DNA of 64,000 bases from a bacterium (GCA_003577245.1 QEVS01000002.1:1-64000), one strand, 5' to 3'; shown: positions 1 through 9,536, counted from the stretch's first letter. Translations and numbers: made by a program. The notes: generated by a model not told the origin, from the letters alone.

Positions 1-970
1 GCCGCGTCGGCCGGCTGTGCCGATCCCAGCAGCCATCGCAACGGGCGTGCTCATGACCAGGGCGCAGGGCGCCCCAGCCACAAGCAGCGTGATCGCTCGG
101 GTGCGCCACTCTGATCCGTCCGCACCAAGGAGTTGCGGTACCACCGCGACGGCAACGGCGGAGAGGAGCAGCGCGGGGCTGTAGATACGGCCAAAGCGCT
201 CGATGAACCGCTGGGCGCGGCCCTTCTGATCCTGGGCCTCTTCAACCATATGGATGATCTTGGAGAGCGTGTTATCGGCGAAGGCGTGCGTAACCTCGAT
301 CTGGATCGCGCCCTGGCCATTCAGTGTGCCCGCGAATACCTGGTCGCCTTCCACTTTATCTACCGGGACACTCTCACCAGTGACCGCGGCTTCGTTGACG
401 CTGGAGCGGCCCGTTCGAATAACGCCGTCCGTGGCGATGCCCTCGCCCGGCCTGACGACGAACACGTCTCCCGGCTGAAGTTCAGTTGCGGGGACGGGCA
501 CCTCCAGGCCGTCGCGCAGGACCCGCGCTTCCTTCGGAGCCAGGTCGAGCAACGAGCGAATCGCCGACCTGGTGCGCACGAATGTGATCGCTTCGACCGC
601 CTCCGCGGCGCCGTAAAGAAAAACGAGGAAGGCGGCTTCCTCCCACGCCCCGAGCGCTGCTGCGCCCGCAGCTGCGCTTGCCATGAGGAACCTCTCGGAA
701 CCACCAGTAGCCTGCAGCTGGCATGGAGAGCAGGCAGAGGCCAATCGCGAACTCGTGTGCTACCGCGCCCGAACGGTCGAGGACGAAGGCCAGGACAAGT
801 ATGGCGCCGGATATCGCGGCGCCGACGAGGGGCGGGAACTGCCACCAGCGCCCGGCGAATGCCTTCTCCCCTCCATCCTTCTCATCGCGCGGCGGGGACG
901 TTTCACGCCGGGATTCGACGACAGCGTTCTGTTGTTTCGAGCTCGCGGAGTCCTCTCGGGCGGTAGCCAT
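1..970 (-). pseudogene. Heavy-metal P1B-type ATPase, frameshifted and cut by the window edge
   Basis: The minus strand encodes the N-terminal half of a metal-exporting P-type ATPase of the inner membrane. The start is an ATG at 970, and the first membrane segments run to about base 690 in one frame. The protein then continues in another frame from MASAAAGAAALG onward, with the actuator motif TGES and the membrane metal site GAPCALVMSTPVA. The site reads APC, not the CPC usual in CadA/ZntA. Relative to the family, about a dozen residues of the second helical hairpin are missing at the frame change, so a small deletion or an assembly error broke the gene. The phosphorylation motif would lie beyond base 1. 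A divergent CmtR-like ArsR gene and a dyad operator lie upstream, so Cd/Pb/Zn efflux is likely. The ATPase assignment is firm; the substrate is inferred. Confidence 0.85.
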
Positions 971-1021
971 GTGCTTGTCTCCTCAGTCTCTCGGCGCGTT
1001 GTCGAGCAGCTCGCCGCGGCG

Positions 1022-1045
1022 TCATTTCAGCATTGACTGAAATGA
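1022..1045. promoter_or_regulatory. ArsR/SmtB-type operator between divergent ATPase and arsR genes
   Basis: A perfect 9-bp inverted repeat, TCATTTCAG and CTGAAATGA, with a 6-bp spacer sits in the 99-bp gap between the divergent ATPase gene (start 970) and the ArsR gene (start 1070). Size, AT-rich arms and position match operators of metal-sensing ArsR repressors. Regulation of both genes from this site is inferred. Confidence 0.75.
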
Positions 1046-1069
1046 TAGGGGACGGCTACGTTAGATGTC

Positions 1070-1483
1070 ATGCCTGACTCTGACCTCTCAACGCAGTCCA
1101 AGTTCTTTCGCGGCCTCGCCGACTCGGCGCGGTTGAGTCTCTTGATGGCGCTGCGCGACGGGCCGCGTCCGGCTGGAGAGTTGGCAATGGTGTGCCGACT
1201 GAGTTCGTCAAACGCTTCCAATCACCTTCAGTGCCTTCTGGAGTGCGGCCTCGTTGCTGTCGAGGCCCAGGGGCGTCAGAACGTCTACGCGCTCGCCGAC
1301 CCATCGATTACGGAGCTGCTTGAGGTGAGCCGCCGGATCGCCAACGGCCCCGCCGGATGGCTCATCGAGGCCTGTCGCAGCTATGGACCGCCGTCGCGGC
1401 GGAAACTTCGAGTAATGGCCGCCACGCCTCCCGGGCGCGTTAGCACGGCCGCATCTGCGCACATCCCAGCGGGGCGCTCGTGA
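1070..1483 (+). CDS. ArsR-family metal sensor, CmtR-like
   Basis: A 137-residue winged-helix repressor that would release its operator when it binds a soft metal. The recognition region carries Cys55 and Cys59 in HLQCLLECG, and another cysteine sits at 102. This spacing is almost the same as the Cys57/Cys61/Cys102 Cd(II)/Pb(II) site of mycobacterial CmtR, so cadmium or lead is the likely inducer. It is divergent from a broken metal ATPase, with a dyad operator between them. It overlaps the downstream ABC ATPase start in a GTGA junction, so it may also be cotranscribed with that transporter. The family is clear; the metal is inferred from the cysteine pattern. Confidence 0.88.
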   Translation: MPDSDLSTQSKFFRGLADSARLSLLMALRDGPRPAGELAMVCRLSSSNASNHLQCLLECGLVAVEAQGRQNVYALADPSITELLEVSRRIANGPAGWLIEACRSYGPPSRRKLRVMAATPPGRVSTAASAHIPAGRS

Positions 1484-2484
1484 CAAGCAACGCAATGGAA
1501 ATCGCCGCGAAGCGTCCAGCCGGCGCCCCTGGCGAGGTACCCGCCATCCGGACGCTCGGGCTGACGAAGTTGTACGGCGAGCGCCGGGGCGTGTTCGACC
1601 TCGACCTCGAAGTTCGACAGGGCGAGATCTTTGGCTTTCTTGGCCCAAACGGAGCGGGAAAGACCGTCACGATCCGGCTCCTGCTCGACCTGATCCGCCC
1701 GCAAAGCGGCCGTGCCGAAATCCTTGGGCTCGATTGCCGGCGGCAAGCGGTGGCGGTCCACCGGCTGGTCGGCTATCTGCCCGGCGAACTCGCTCTTGAG
1801 CCCAGGCTCACTGGCCGTCAGCTGCTGACCTACTTCGCGAACCTGCGTGGAGGCGTGGAGTGGTCCTTCGTGGAAGACCTCGCTGGACGGCTGGAACTGA
1901 ACCTCGAACAACGCTTCGGGGAGTACTCACGCGGCAACAAGCAGAAGGTCGGGCTTGTGCAGGCGTTCATGCATCGACCACGGCTGCTCATCCTTGACGA
2001 ACCGTCGGGCGGACTCGACCCCCTGCACCAGGAAACAGTAGCTGAGTTGGTGCGGGAAGCACGGGATGAGACGGGCAGCACGATCTTCTTCTCGTCGCAC
2101 ATCCTCAGCGAGGTCCAGTCGCTCTGCGAGCGCGTGGGGTTCATCCGTGAGGGTCGGCTGGTAGAGCTGGCTCCGGTGCACGAATTGCCAGGGATGAACA
2201 CCTACAGGGTCACCGCCGAGCTTGGCAAGCCGATGCGACCTGAAACCATCGCCTCGATAGACGGAGTCACGAAAGTCCGGGTCGACGGGACGTCGGTGAG
2301 TTGCGCTGTGCGCGGCGATATGGCCCCGCTCATCGAGGCGCTCGCGCCACACCATCCGCACCGGCTCGTCAGCGAGGAGCCCGACCTGAGCGAGGCGTTC
2401 CTCCACCTCTACGGGGCAGCGGCCGAATCCGAGAGCGGAAGAAGCGCAACCACCAATCACCCAGCAAGGAGGAATTACCAATGA
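1480..2484 (+). CDS. ABC transporter ATP-binding protein
   Basis: The cytoplasmic ATPase subunit of an ABC-2-type exporter, 334 residues. Walker A GPNGAGKT is at residues 55-62, the signature SRGNKQK near 150-156 and Walker B LLILDEPSGG near 169. The C-terminal 120 residues form the accessory domain common to drug or polymer exporters. The GTG start at 1480 overlaps the ArsR stop; an ATG at 1495 is an alternative. Its membrane partner is probably the 550-residue permease at 3761, separated from it by two small genes. The substrate is unknown. Position behind a metal sensor suggests induction under metal stress, which is an inference. Confidence 0.9.
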   Translation: MTSNAMEIAAKRPAGAPGEVPAIRTLGLTKLYGERRGVFDLDLEVRQGEIFGFLGPNGAGKTVTIRLLLDLIRPQSGRAEILGLDCRRQAVAVHRLVGYLPGELALEPRLTGRQLLTYFANLRGGVEWSFVEDLAGRLELNLEQRFGEYSRGNKQKVGLVQAFMHRPRLLILDEPSGGLDPLHQETVAELVREARDETGSTIFFSSHILSEVQSLCERVGFIREGRLVELAPVHELPGMNTYRVTAELGKPMRPETIASIDGVTKVRVDGTSVSCAVRGDMAPLIEALAPHHPHRLVSEEPDLSEAFLHLYGAAAESESGRSATTNHPARRNYQ

Positions 2485-2762
2485 AATGCCCGAAAGACCA
2501 GACCGAAATGAGAGAACGAGAGCGCGACATGGGGGCCGGGGAGGTCGTCGTCATGGATGTCTGCTCGACATGCGGCGGCATCTGGCTCGACAAGGGAGAG
2601 TTGGAACGGCTCACGGTTTCTGAGACCCGCTACAACAGAGAACGGTACGGGGACAACGACGCCGATGACCAAGGCGGCGGACTGTTCGGTCGCCGCGGTG
2701 GTCGCCAGGGTCAGGGCCGACGCGGCGGCTTCCTCGGAGGCTTGTTCGGCGACGACGACTAG
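2481..2762 (+). CDS. TFIIB-type zinc-ribbon protein
   Basis: A 93-residue protein with a zf-TFIIB-like zinc ribbon. CPKD near the N-terminus and CSTCGGIWLDKGELE around residues 28-42 give the conserved CxxC, GGxWLD and ELE features of the family. The tail is Gly/Arg-rich and ends in an acidic DDD. A strong AAGGAGG ribosome site precedes the ATG, which overlaps the ABC ATPase stop (ATGA), so the two are translated together. Family function is not established; a metal-binding or regulatory accessory role is a guess. Confidence 0.85.
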   Translation: MKCPKDQTEMRERERDMGAGEVVVMDVCSTCGGIWLDKGELERLTVSETRYNRERYGDNDADDQGGGLFGRRGGRQGQGRRGGFLGGLFGDDD

Positions 2763-2877
2763 CGGGCTCCCAGAGGCGCAGTCGATCTGGGCGTGCCCGC
2801 AGGGATCCTTCAGCCCGGGAGCCGTGCAAGCGAAACGAAAAGCCTGATCAACAGTCGATAGATTCCGGAACGAACAG

Positions 2878-3711
2878 ATGCCTACCGACCTACGCTTTCT
2901 CCTGAAGTATCGAATCCTGTTTCAAACCATGCTGATCGTTGCCGTCATAATTGTGGTCAAGGTCGCCCTGCATGCGGTCGACTGGGAGATCATCGCCATA
3001 AGTCCGCTCCACACGAGCATCGTGGCCGGCGGCATATTCATCCTCAGCATTTTTCTCGCCGGCATCCTGCCAGATTACAAGGAAGCCGAGAGACTGCCCT
3101 CGGAGTTCACCGCGACTATCGACAGCATGTTTGAGGATGTCATCGGAATCAAACGGAACTATGCGGAGTTCGACTCTGCCGGGTTCCGCGAAGCACTCAC
3201 GTCGGCGCTAGAGGCATTCAGGAACGACATCGTCCACAACGAACGTAAAGCATATTCCGAGATTCATGAGATCAGGGATGCGCTGGTGGAGATGGAGAAG
3301 GCGAAAGTTCCACCGAATTTTATTGTCAAACTGAAGCAGGAACAGGGCACACTCATAAAAATCCTCCTGCGGTTATACTACATCCAGCGAATCAACTTCA
3401 TTCCGTCCGCGTATTACCTGGTCGTCTCCACAGCGGTCCTGGTTGTCGGGATCCTGCTCCTAACGGAGATGAAGCCATTTGGCCCATCGGCTGTCGCGCT
3501 CGGCCTCGTGGCGTTCATCTTTGTCTACCTCATAAAGCTGATAGGCGTTGCCAATACGCCTTTCCGCTCCGAAGGTTCGACACGAGACGACGTCAGCCTG
3601 TTCCTGATTGAAGAAGCGCTAGAGCATCTCACCGAGGAAGAGTTACGAGAACGCAGAGACGAAGACCACGACGAAGAGTTCTACCGCCGCCTGAAGGAAC
3701 GCAGCCGATGA
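2878..3711 (+). CDS. Multi-pass membrane protein of unknown function
   Basis: A 277-residue protein with two hydrophobic segments near residues 15-65, a long soluble region (about 75-170) with coiled-coil character, two more membrane helices (about 180-228) and a strongly charged, acidic C-terminal tail. The layout resembles bestrophin-like or DUF4239-like membrane proteins, but I see no decisive motif. Its DNA is visibly less GC-rich than its neighbours, with codons such as ATA and TTA, which suggests a separate origin. It lies between the ABC ATPase and permease genes on the same strand. Confidence 0.7.
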   Translation: MPTDLRFLLKYRILFQTMLIVAVIIVVKVALHAVDWEIIAISPLHTSIVAGGIFILSIFLAGILPDYKEAERLPSEFTATIDSMFEDVIGIKRNYAEFDSAGFREALTSALEAFRNDIVHNERKAYSEIHEIRDALVEMEKAKVPPNFIVKLKQEQGTLIKILLRLYYIQRINFIPSAYYLVVSTAVLVVGILLLTEMKPFGPSAVALGLVAFIFVYLIKLIGVANTPFRSEGSTRDDVSLFLIEEALEHLTEEELRERRDEDHDEEFYRRLKERSR

Positions 3712-3760
3712 GCACTGCTACGCCGTCACGGCGCCGATCTAAGCAAGAAAGGCATGCGAG

Positions 3761-5413
3761 ATGTTCAGATCGATCGCCCTTGCGACGTTCCGTAGTCAGC
3801 GCTGGCCCACCCTCGCCTGGGGGCTGGCGCTCGCCATTTTCGCCGTGTTCAGCATGTGGACGAACTGGCGGAATGAGTACCCATCCGACGAAGCGAGGCA
3901 GCTGTTGGCTGAGCAGGTAGACTCCGGCGGGTTAAGGTTCGCGCAGGTCCTCTTCGGCCAGCCGGAGCGCGTCGATGAGTTCCGCGGTCACCTTGAGTGG
4001 CGAGGGCTCGGGCTTCACCCGCTGCTGCTCGGACTGTTCATGGTCATCTCGGCCACGGCCGTCAGCCGCGGAGCGGAGGAGCGGGGCGAGCTCGACCTCG
4101 TCCTGGCGGGTCCCCGCCGTCGCTCGCGCATCTTCCTCGAGCAGGCTGCCGGCCTCGGGCTGGCACTGCTGACCTTATGTTTCCTCGTCTGGCTGGCTGT
4201 CCTGGTGTCGGGACCGGCCGCTGGAGAGCCGATCCCTCCAGCCGGCCGAGCGCTCCTCTCGGTCCTCAACCTAGCCCTCGCGGCGGCCCTCTTTATGGCT
4301 CTCGCCTTGCTCGTCGCTCAGTTTGCTCGCTCCCGCCGCGCGGCCGGGTCTGTCGCGGGTGCCATCCTCGTGGCATCGTTCCTTTGGGCGAACCTCGGCC
4401 TTGTCGCGACATCGCTCGGAGGGTGGCGCTGGCTCTCGCCCCTGTACCTTTACAGTCGCAGCACGCCGCTGGCGGATGGAGATGTCTCGGTCTCGGCGCT
4501 CGGTCTCACCGCCTTACTGACCGCCGCTGCCCTCGCCTCTGCTGGCTGGCTCTTCGCCAGACGAGACGCCGGCGCGGTCGTGCGGATCCCGTTTCCGGGT
4601 TTCGCAGAAGCGGCCTCAGAACGGGCCGGGAGCGTCTCGCATCGTACGTGGTTGCTGGGCGGGAGCGTCCAGCGGGGCTTACGGGAGGCCCTCGGGCCCA
4701 CACTCCTCTGGGGAGTGGGATCCGCCTTGTTTGCCGCGCTCTTCACCACGACGACACCGTCGATTCGAAGGGGGTTCGACGATCTATCGGAGACCCGGGA
4801 GGCGGTCCAGCGGCTCGAATTCGACCTGACGTCCCATGCCGGCATCCTCAGCGCTCTGCTTTTCCTCGTCCTGCCGTTGCTTCTCAGCCTGTTTGCGGCG
4901 GCGCAGGCCGCGTCGATGGCCAGTCAGGAGCAGTCCGGCCGCCTTGAACTTGAACTCGCTTATCCCTTGAGGCGCCACTGGTACTTCCTCCAGCGCTCGA
5001 TCGCGTTGCTCATTGCCATAGCGCTTGCCGCGGCTTTCGCGGGGGGCGCGTTCCTCGCCACCGCCGCCTCTATGGACCTGGACCTCGATTGGCGAAAGGC
5101 AGTTATTGCATGCTTGTTGTTGCCGTTACCGGCCTCGATCGTCGCGGCCTTCGGCTATGCTCTGACGGGCTGGCGGCCGCGGTTCGTGGCTGCGGGCGTG
5201 GCCGCGGCGCTGGGCGCGTCCTTCCTTTTCGACCTGCTCGCACCGGCTCTCGATCTGCCGGCGGCTGTGCAAAAGGTCTCGGTCTTCCAGCTCTACGGGC
5301 AACCGCTCCTGGATGGGATTCTCTGGGCCGATCTGGCGGTGATGGTGGGCCTCGTTCTGGTCTTCCTGGCAGCAGGGTCAATGGGTTTCGCGCGCAGGGA
5401 CATCCTCAAATGA
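3761..5413 (+). CDS. ABC transporter permease (ABC-2 exporter type)
   Basis: A 550-residue integral membrane protein with about twelve hydrophobic segments in two similar halves. Each half begins with a short amphipathic stretch and a long extracytoplasmic loop, as in Tcr-like or exopolysaccharide ABC-2 exporters. No nucleotide-binding motif is present, so it most likely pairs with the ATPase at 1480. The start is the ATG at 3761. An ATG at 3708 overlapping the previous stop is in another frame and appears non-coding. Substrate unknown. Confidence 0.82.
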   Translation: MFRSIALATFRSQRWPTLAWGLALAIFAVFSMWTNWRNEYPSDEARQLLAEQVDSGGLRFAQVLFGQPERVDEFRGHLEWRGLGLHPLLLGLFMVISATAVSRGAEERGELDLVLAGPRRRSRIFLEQAAGLGLALLTLCFLVWLAVLVSGPAAGEPIPPAGRALLSVLNLALAAALFMALALLVAQFARSRRAAGSVAGAILVASFLWANLGLVATSLGGWRWLSPLYLYSRSTPLADGDVSVSALGLTALLTAAALASAGWLFARRDAGAVVRIPFPGFAEAASERAGSVSHRTWLLGGSVQRGLREALGPTLLWGVGSALFAALFTTTTPSIRRGFDDLSETREAVQRLEFDLTSHAGILSALLFLVLPLLLSLFAAAQAASMASQEQSGRLELELAYPLRRHWYFLQRSIALLIAIALAAAFAGGAFLATAASMDLDLDWRKAVIACLLLPLPASIVAAFGYALTGWRPRFVAAGVAAALGASFLFDLLAPALDLPAAVQKVSVFQLYGQPLLDGILWADLAVMVGLVLVFLAAGSMGFARRDILK

Positions 5414-5447
5414 GCCGTAGGCGAAGTGGCAACGCCCAGGGGAGGCG

Positions 5448-6305
5448 ATGATGTTGGCGTTCCTCGCGATCGAGATACACATCGACCCCACGATGACTGA
5501 ACTCGGGCCATTCACCTTGGCGTGGCATGGGTTTTTCACTGCCGTAGGCATCGTCGCCGGCGTGTGGCTCGCCGTCCGAATGGCGAGGTCGAGAGGGCTC
5601 GATCCAAACGTCGCCCAGGAGATCGCGCTTGTCGGCGTACCCAGCGCTATCCTCGGTGCTCGGCTCTTCTACGTCGCGGAGCACTGGGATCGATTCTCAG
5701 ACGACCCTTTGAGGATCCTCACGGGAATCACCGAAGGCGGCATCACGCTGTATGGCGGTCTCATCGGCGGCGTACTCGGCGGACTGGCCTATGGCCTCTA
5801 TCGTCGGTTGCCAATCCTCCCGTTTCTCGACGCCGCCGCGCCGGGGATGATCCTCGGCCAGGCGATTGGGCGCGTCGGTGACCTCATCAATGGGGAGCAC
5901 CGCGGGACACCAAGCGACCTGCCGTGGGCAGTCCGCTACACCCACCCGAACACTCTCGGTGACCCCGGCGTCTCGGTGCATCCCACCGCTGGCGGGTACG
6001 AACTCCTCGGAGACCTCGCAATACTCGTGATCCTCCTATTCGTGGTGGTTCGAGTCGCCCGGCGCCCGGGATGGGTCTTCTTCTGGTACGCGCTTCTGTA
6101 CGCAGGTATGCGCGCTTCTCTCTCTCGCTTTCGTCTCGACGAAACCGGTGCACTGGGCCTGTCGATCCCGCAGCTCATCGGCATAGGTGTAGTTGTCGCC
6201 ACGCTTGCCCTTGGCCTGTTTTTACTTACTCGTCGTGGACGCGTGTCACCCGCCGGTATGGACGACGCAGACATCGAGCAGCCCGCCGGCGATTCATCGC
6301 TATGA
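5448..6305 (+). CDS. lgt: Prolipoprotein diacylglyceryl transferase
   Basis: Lgt attaches a diacylglyceryl group from phosphatidylglycerol to the lipobox cysteine of prolipoproteins in the plasma membrane. The 285-residue sequence has seven hydrophobic segments, the WHGFF motif and the Lgt signature region GRVGDLINGEHRG. The usual GNFxN of the signature is GDLIN here. Two adjacent ATGs offer equivalent starts. It is followed within about 20 bp by lspA, the next enzyme of lipoprotein maturation. The many lipoproteins in this window (Sco1, cupredoxin, thioredoxin-like proteins) would be its clients. It may be an accessory copy linked to metal resistance. Confidence 0.92.
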   Translation: MMLAFLAIEIHIDPTMTELGPFTLAWHGFFTAVGIVAGVWLAVRMARSRGLDPNVAQEIALVGVPSAILGARLFYVAEHWDRFSDDPLRILTGITEGGITLYGGLIGGVLGGLAYGLYRRLPILPFLDAAAPGMILGQAIGRVGDLINGEHRGTPSDLPWAVRYTHPNTLGDPGVSVHPTAGGYELLGDLAILVILLFVVVRVARRPGWVFFWYALLYAGMRASLSRFRLDETGALGLSIPQLIGIGVVVATLALGLFLLTRRGRVSPAGMDDADIEQPAGDSSL

Positions 6306-6326
6306 CAGCGCGGCAAGGAGTATCCG

Positions 6327-6848
6327 ATGAAGGTAAGTAACGCCATGCGCGCCGATGTCTCGCAGCTGTTTTGGCCTGTGACTGTTGCTGCGATCGTCGT
6401 TGGCGCTGACCGCATTCTTAAGCAGCTCACGCCGATGCTTCTGGAGCGGGGGACGGCATGGCCGGGCGAGGACTGGCCCCTCAGAATTGTTCACGTCATA
6501 AACACGGGCGCCGCCTTTGGCACGCTGAAAGGCCAAACCGATCTGCTTACCATCGTAAGCGCCCTCGGGATCATCCTCTTTTCCTACCTTCTTTTCCGCT
6601 CCCAGTCAGGAACGACACACCGACTTGGCCTGTCTCTCGCCCTCGGCGGGGCTACCGCAAATTTCATCGATCGCGCGAGCTCCGGCGAAGTCATCGACTC
6701 GATTAAGGTCGATTACTGGCCGGCCTTCAACCTCGCTGACGTCGCCCTAACGGTGGGTATCGGGCTGATGGTATGGAGCGCCATGCGCGACCACGACCCG
6801 GAGCCCGAGCGCGAAGTCGAGCGGCTCGAAGGACGGGGCGACCGTTAG
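6327..6848 (+). CDS. lspA: Lipoprotein signal peptidase (signal peptidase II)
   Basis: An aspartic membrane protease that removes signal peptides from lipidated prolipoproteins. Its 173 residues include four hydrophobic segments and both catalytic blocks: NFIDRASSGEVIDSI and FNLADVALTVG supply the two aspartates. An AAGGAG ribosome site precedes the ATG. It lies directly behind lgt. LspA homologues (PbrC) also occur in lead-resistance operons with CadA/PbrA-type ATPases; that parallel is established for other bacteria and only suggested here. Confidence 0.92.
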   Translation: MKVSNAMRADVSQLFWPVTVAAIVVGADRILKQLTPMLLERGTAWPGEDWPLRIVHVINTGAAFGTLKGQTDLLTIVSALGIILFSYLLFRSQSGTTHRLGLSLALGGATANFIDRASSGEVIDSIKVDYWPAFNLADVALTVGIGLMVWSAMRDHDPEPEREVERLEGRGDR

Positions 6849-6935
6849 TGCAACGCACCCGGTTAGAGCCCGCCATAGCGACGGCTGGCGTGCCGATCGA
6901 TCCCGGAACCGTAGTTAGGAAGGAAGGCCACTGGC

Positions 6936-7715
6936 ATGGAATGGATCGCTTCTCCCGAGATCTGGATAGCCCTAGTCACGCTCACCGCTCTCGAAATCGT
7001 GCTTGGGGTCGACAACGTCATCTTCATCTCCATCCTCTCGGGGAAATTGCCTGCCGATCAGCAGAAGCGAGCGCGCACGCTGGGGCTTGCACTCGCCATG
7101 GGGACCCGCATCCTTTTGCTCCTGTCCATCGCCTGGATCATCAAGCTGACGGAGCCCATCTTCGAAATATTCGACGAAGAGTTCTCTGGACGGGACATCA
7201 TCTTGTTGCTTGGAGGAGCCTTCCTCCTTGCGAAGAGTACGTTCGAGATTCACGAGAAGCTCGAGGGAGCAGAGGGTCACTCGAGCGCGCGAGTGGCCCC
7301 AAGCTTCGCCTCCGTCATCGCCCAGATCCTGATTCTGGACGTCGTTTTTTCTCTCGACTCCGTTATCACGGCCGTCGGGACGGTGGATGAGGTAGGGGTG
7401 ATGATCGCCGCGGTGATCGTCGCGGTAGGGGTCATGCTCGTTGCCGCCGGCGCGATCTCCGGTTTCGTTGATCGCCATCCGACTGTGAAGATGCTCGCTC
7501 TGAGCTTTCTTTTGCTGATCGGCATGTCGCTCATCGCGGAAGGATTCGACCAGCACATCCCCAAGGGTTACATCTACTTTGCGATGGCTTTTTCGGTCTT
7601 CGTGGAAATGCTCAACCTGCGCCTCCACGGTCGGAAGAGCGGTGAGCCCGTTCACCTGCGTGCCGGATACACGGAACCGCCAGGGTCGGAGGCGGAGCGG
7701 CGCCCACCGAATTGA
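6936..7715 (+). CDS. TerC family integral membrane protein
   Basis: A 259-residue membrane protein with about seven helices and the two hallmark acidic motifs of TerC proteins: LGVDNVIF in helix 1-2 and LDVVFSLDSVITAVG in the central region. TerC relatives act as manganese or other metal exporters and support membrane-protein metalation; some are linked to tellurite resistance. A GGAAGG-like ribosome site precedes the ATG. A second, frameshifted TerC-family gene (8503-9536) and a short decayed TerC fragment (about 9925-10025) lie nearby, so this family has been locally duplicated. Confidence 0.9.
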   Translation: MEWIASPEIWIALVTLTALEIVLGVDNVIFISILSGKLPADQQKRARTLGLALAMGTRILLLLSIAWIIKLTEPIFEIFDEEFSGRDIILLLGGAFLLAKSTFEIHEKLEGAEGHSSARVAPSFASVIAQILILDVVFSLDSVITAVGTVDEVGVMIAAVIVAVGVMLVAAGAISGFVDRHPTVKMLALSFLLLIGMSLIAEGFDQHIPKGYIYFAMAFSVFVEMLNLRLHGRKSGEPVHLRAGYTEPPGSEAERRPPN

Positions 7716-7817
7716 GTGCCGCTGAGGACGTCCGTTCTGAGACCGATCGGTGCGCGCTTCGAGCATGATTGAGAAAGACGGCGGCGGCACCTCCAGACGA
7801 CGCCGAAGGAGAGTCCG

Positions 7818-8120
7818 ATGACCTACGTGATTACGTCCCCCTGTATCGACGTGAAGGACCAGTCCTGCGTGGAAGTCTGCCCCGTCGACTGCATCCACTT
7901 CGACGAAACCCTCGACAAGATGCTCTACATCGACCCCGATGAATGCATCGACTGCGGCGCGTGCGAGCCTGCCTGCCCCGTGAGCGCGATCTTCGCCGAA
8001 GGCGATGTGCCCGAGCCCGAGCGGGAGTTCACGAAGATCAACGCGCTGTGGTTCGAGGACCAGGATGCGGCGCGGCGTGCGGTCGAGGAGTTCCGCGCTC
8101 GCGCGGCGCCCGGCAAGTAA
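7818..8120 (+). CDS. 7Fe ferredoxin (3Fe-4S/4Fe-4S)
   Basis: A 100-residue soluble electron carrier. Cysteines 9, 17, 21 and 25 and the second set 43, 46, 49 and 53 (CIDCGACEPACP) match the Azotobacter-type seven-iron ferredoxins that hold one 3Fe-4S and one 4Fe-4S cluster. The start has a GGAGAG ribosome site. A close paralogue lies at 17455-17778, differing at a limited number of positions, so the gene was duplicated within this region. Confidence 0.93.
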   Translation: MTYVITSPCIDVKDQSCVEVCPVDCIHFDETLDKMLYIDPDECIDCGACEPACPVSAIFAEGDVPEPEREFTKINALWFEDQDAARRAVEEFRARAAPGK

Positions 8121-8137
8121 GTACGGGCAGACCGGCC

Positions 8138-8386
8138 AGCGTCAGCCGGCGCCTGCCTTCGGCCGGTCGCCGCCTCGCTACGCGTAGGAGTGCAGGCCCG
8201 TGATCCAGAAGTTCACGGCGACCATGTTGAACACCATGCTGCCGAAGGCGATGACAAGCATCCAGGAAGCCCGGCGGCCGCGCCACTTCCGGAGGCCCTG
8301 CATGTGCATGTATTCGACGAGCACTAGCCACGTTAGCGGCGGTGGCGTCTCCTTCGGGTCCCAGCCCCAGCGCCTCCATGCGCCGT
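8138..8386. repeat. Direct repeat copy A of the ccsA 3' end (about 249 bp)
   Basis: This stretch is a near copy of 10033-10281, in the same orientation and with only scattered differences by eye. Copy B is the 3' end and flank of the intact ccsA gene. Copy A stops at about 8386 where the coding sequence loses homology, so it is a truncated duplicate. The intervening 1.6 kb holds a TerC-family pseudogene and a TerC remnant. Confidence 0.85.
8178..8386 (-). pseudogene. ccsA 3'-terminal fragment
   Basis: The minus strand reads the last 65-70 residues of CcsA, including GWDPKE, VEYMHMQGLRKWRG and the C-terminus WITGLHSYA followed by TAG. There is no upstream coding part, so this is a remnant of a duplicated cytochrome c assembly gene. 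The intact copy is at 10073-10954. Confidence 0.82.
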
Positions 8387-8502
8387 GACGGACAGTGAAC
8401 CCGAGGCCCCGGACCGTAGCGCGGATGCGCTTGGCTGGCCCCTTCGGGATGTGAGTGGGGGGTGGGGACCCGCATCAGCTGGCGAGGCTGACGCGCCGAT
8501 TG

Positions 8503-9536
8503 CTATTCCTGAGGAACGTCCGCGCGTTGCAGAATCTCCTCGGCTTCCTCGGGCGGTATCTCGCCCGGCACGTGCGTGCTTTCGGGCCGCCGGACCAGGA
8601 GCGAGGCAGCAACGGCGATGCTCAAGATGCCAATGATGACCGCCAGACTGACGAGTGGTGCTACGTGGTAGATGTCGACGAGCATCATCTTGGCTCCCAC
8701 GAATACCAGCACGGCGGCGAGGGCGGGCTTCAGGTAGCGCAGGTCGGAAAGGAAGCCGCTAAGGACGAAATAGAGCGCCCGCAACCCGAGGATCGCAAAG
8801 ACATTCGAAGTGAAGACGATGAACGGGTCGCGGGTTATGGCGAAGATCGCCGGAACGGAGTCGACGGCGAAGATGAGGTCGGTGCTCTCGATGAGCAGCA
8901 AGACGAGGAAGAGCGGCGTCACGAAGAGGACGCCGCTGCGGCGGGTGAAGAACTGCTGGCCCTCGTAGCCCTCGGTCGTCTGGAAAAAGTGACGCGTGAG
9001 CCGGATGAGCTTGCTCTTCTCGAGCGATGGGGCCTCTTCATTGTGCTTTAGGAAGCGAAGCCCGGTGATGATGAGGAATGCGCCGAAGACGTAGATGATC
9101 AGGTGCACAGCTTCGAGGAGGGCGGCGCCGACGAGGATGAGAGCGCCGCGCATAACGAGGGCGCCAAGTATGCCCCAGAAGAGCACACGGTGCTGATATT
9201 CGGCTGGCACGGCGAACGTCGAGAAGATCAGCAGGAAAATAAAGACGTTGTCGACGCTGAGCGACTTCTCGATGACGTAGCCGGTGGTCCATTGGAGGCC
9301 GGCTTCGGAGCCCATGAAGATGTAACACCGACGTTGAAGCAGATCGCCAGGGCGATCCAGACGCAGCTCCAGATGGCCGCCTCTTTGCGGCTGACGGCAT
9401 GGGCGTGGCGATGGAAGACGCCCAGATCGAGCGTAAGCATCGCGGCGACGAAGGCGAGGAAGAGGATCCAGGGGGCGAGATCTCCAAGCACGTGGGTACA
9501 GCTCCAATGGCGGTCAGACGGCCACATGCGCTGCAT
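8503..9536 (-). pseudogene. Alx/TerC-family membrane protein, single frameshift
   Basis: A TerC-family protein of the Alx type, about 330 residues if repaired. The N-terminal frame gives APWILFLAFVAAMLTLDLG and stops making sense after CFNVGV. The family sequence then continues in another frame with YIFMGSEAGLQWTTGYVIEK, the metal motif KSLSVDNVF and the second motif ESTDLIFAVDSVPA. Joining the frames needs one extra base near 9325, so this is either a real one-base deletion or a sequencing error. Proteins of this group are implicated in manganese homeostasis and alkaline or metal stress. The first residues are uncertain. Confidence 0.8.

Noticed and set aside
133..966. Long plus-strand frame at the left edge
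   Set aside because: It is the mirror of the minus-strand metal ATPase; composition is that of an antisense frame and no family features appear.
3708..3920. 70-codon frame with ATGA overlap to the previous gene
   Set aside because: It runs into the ABC permease in another frame and reads as low-complexity Arg/Ser/Pro; the permease frame is clearly real.
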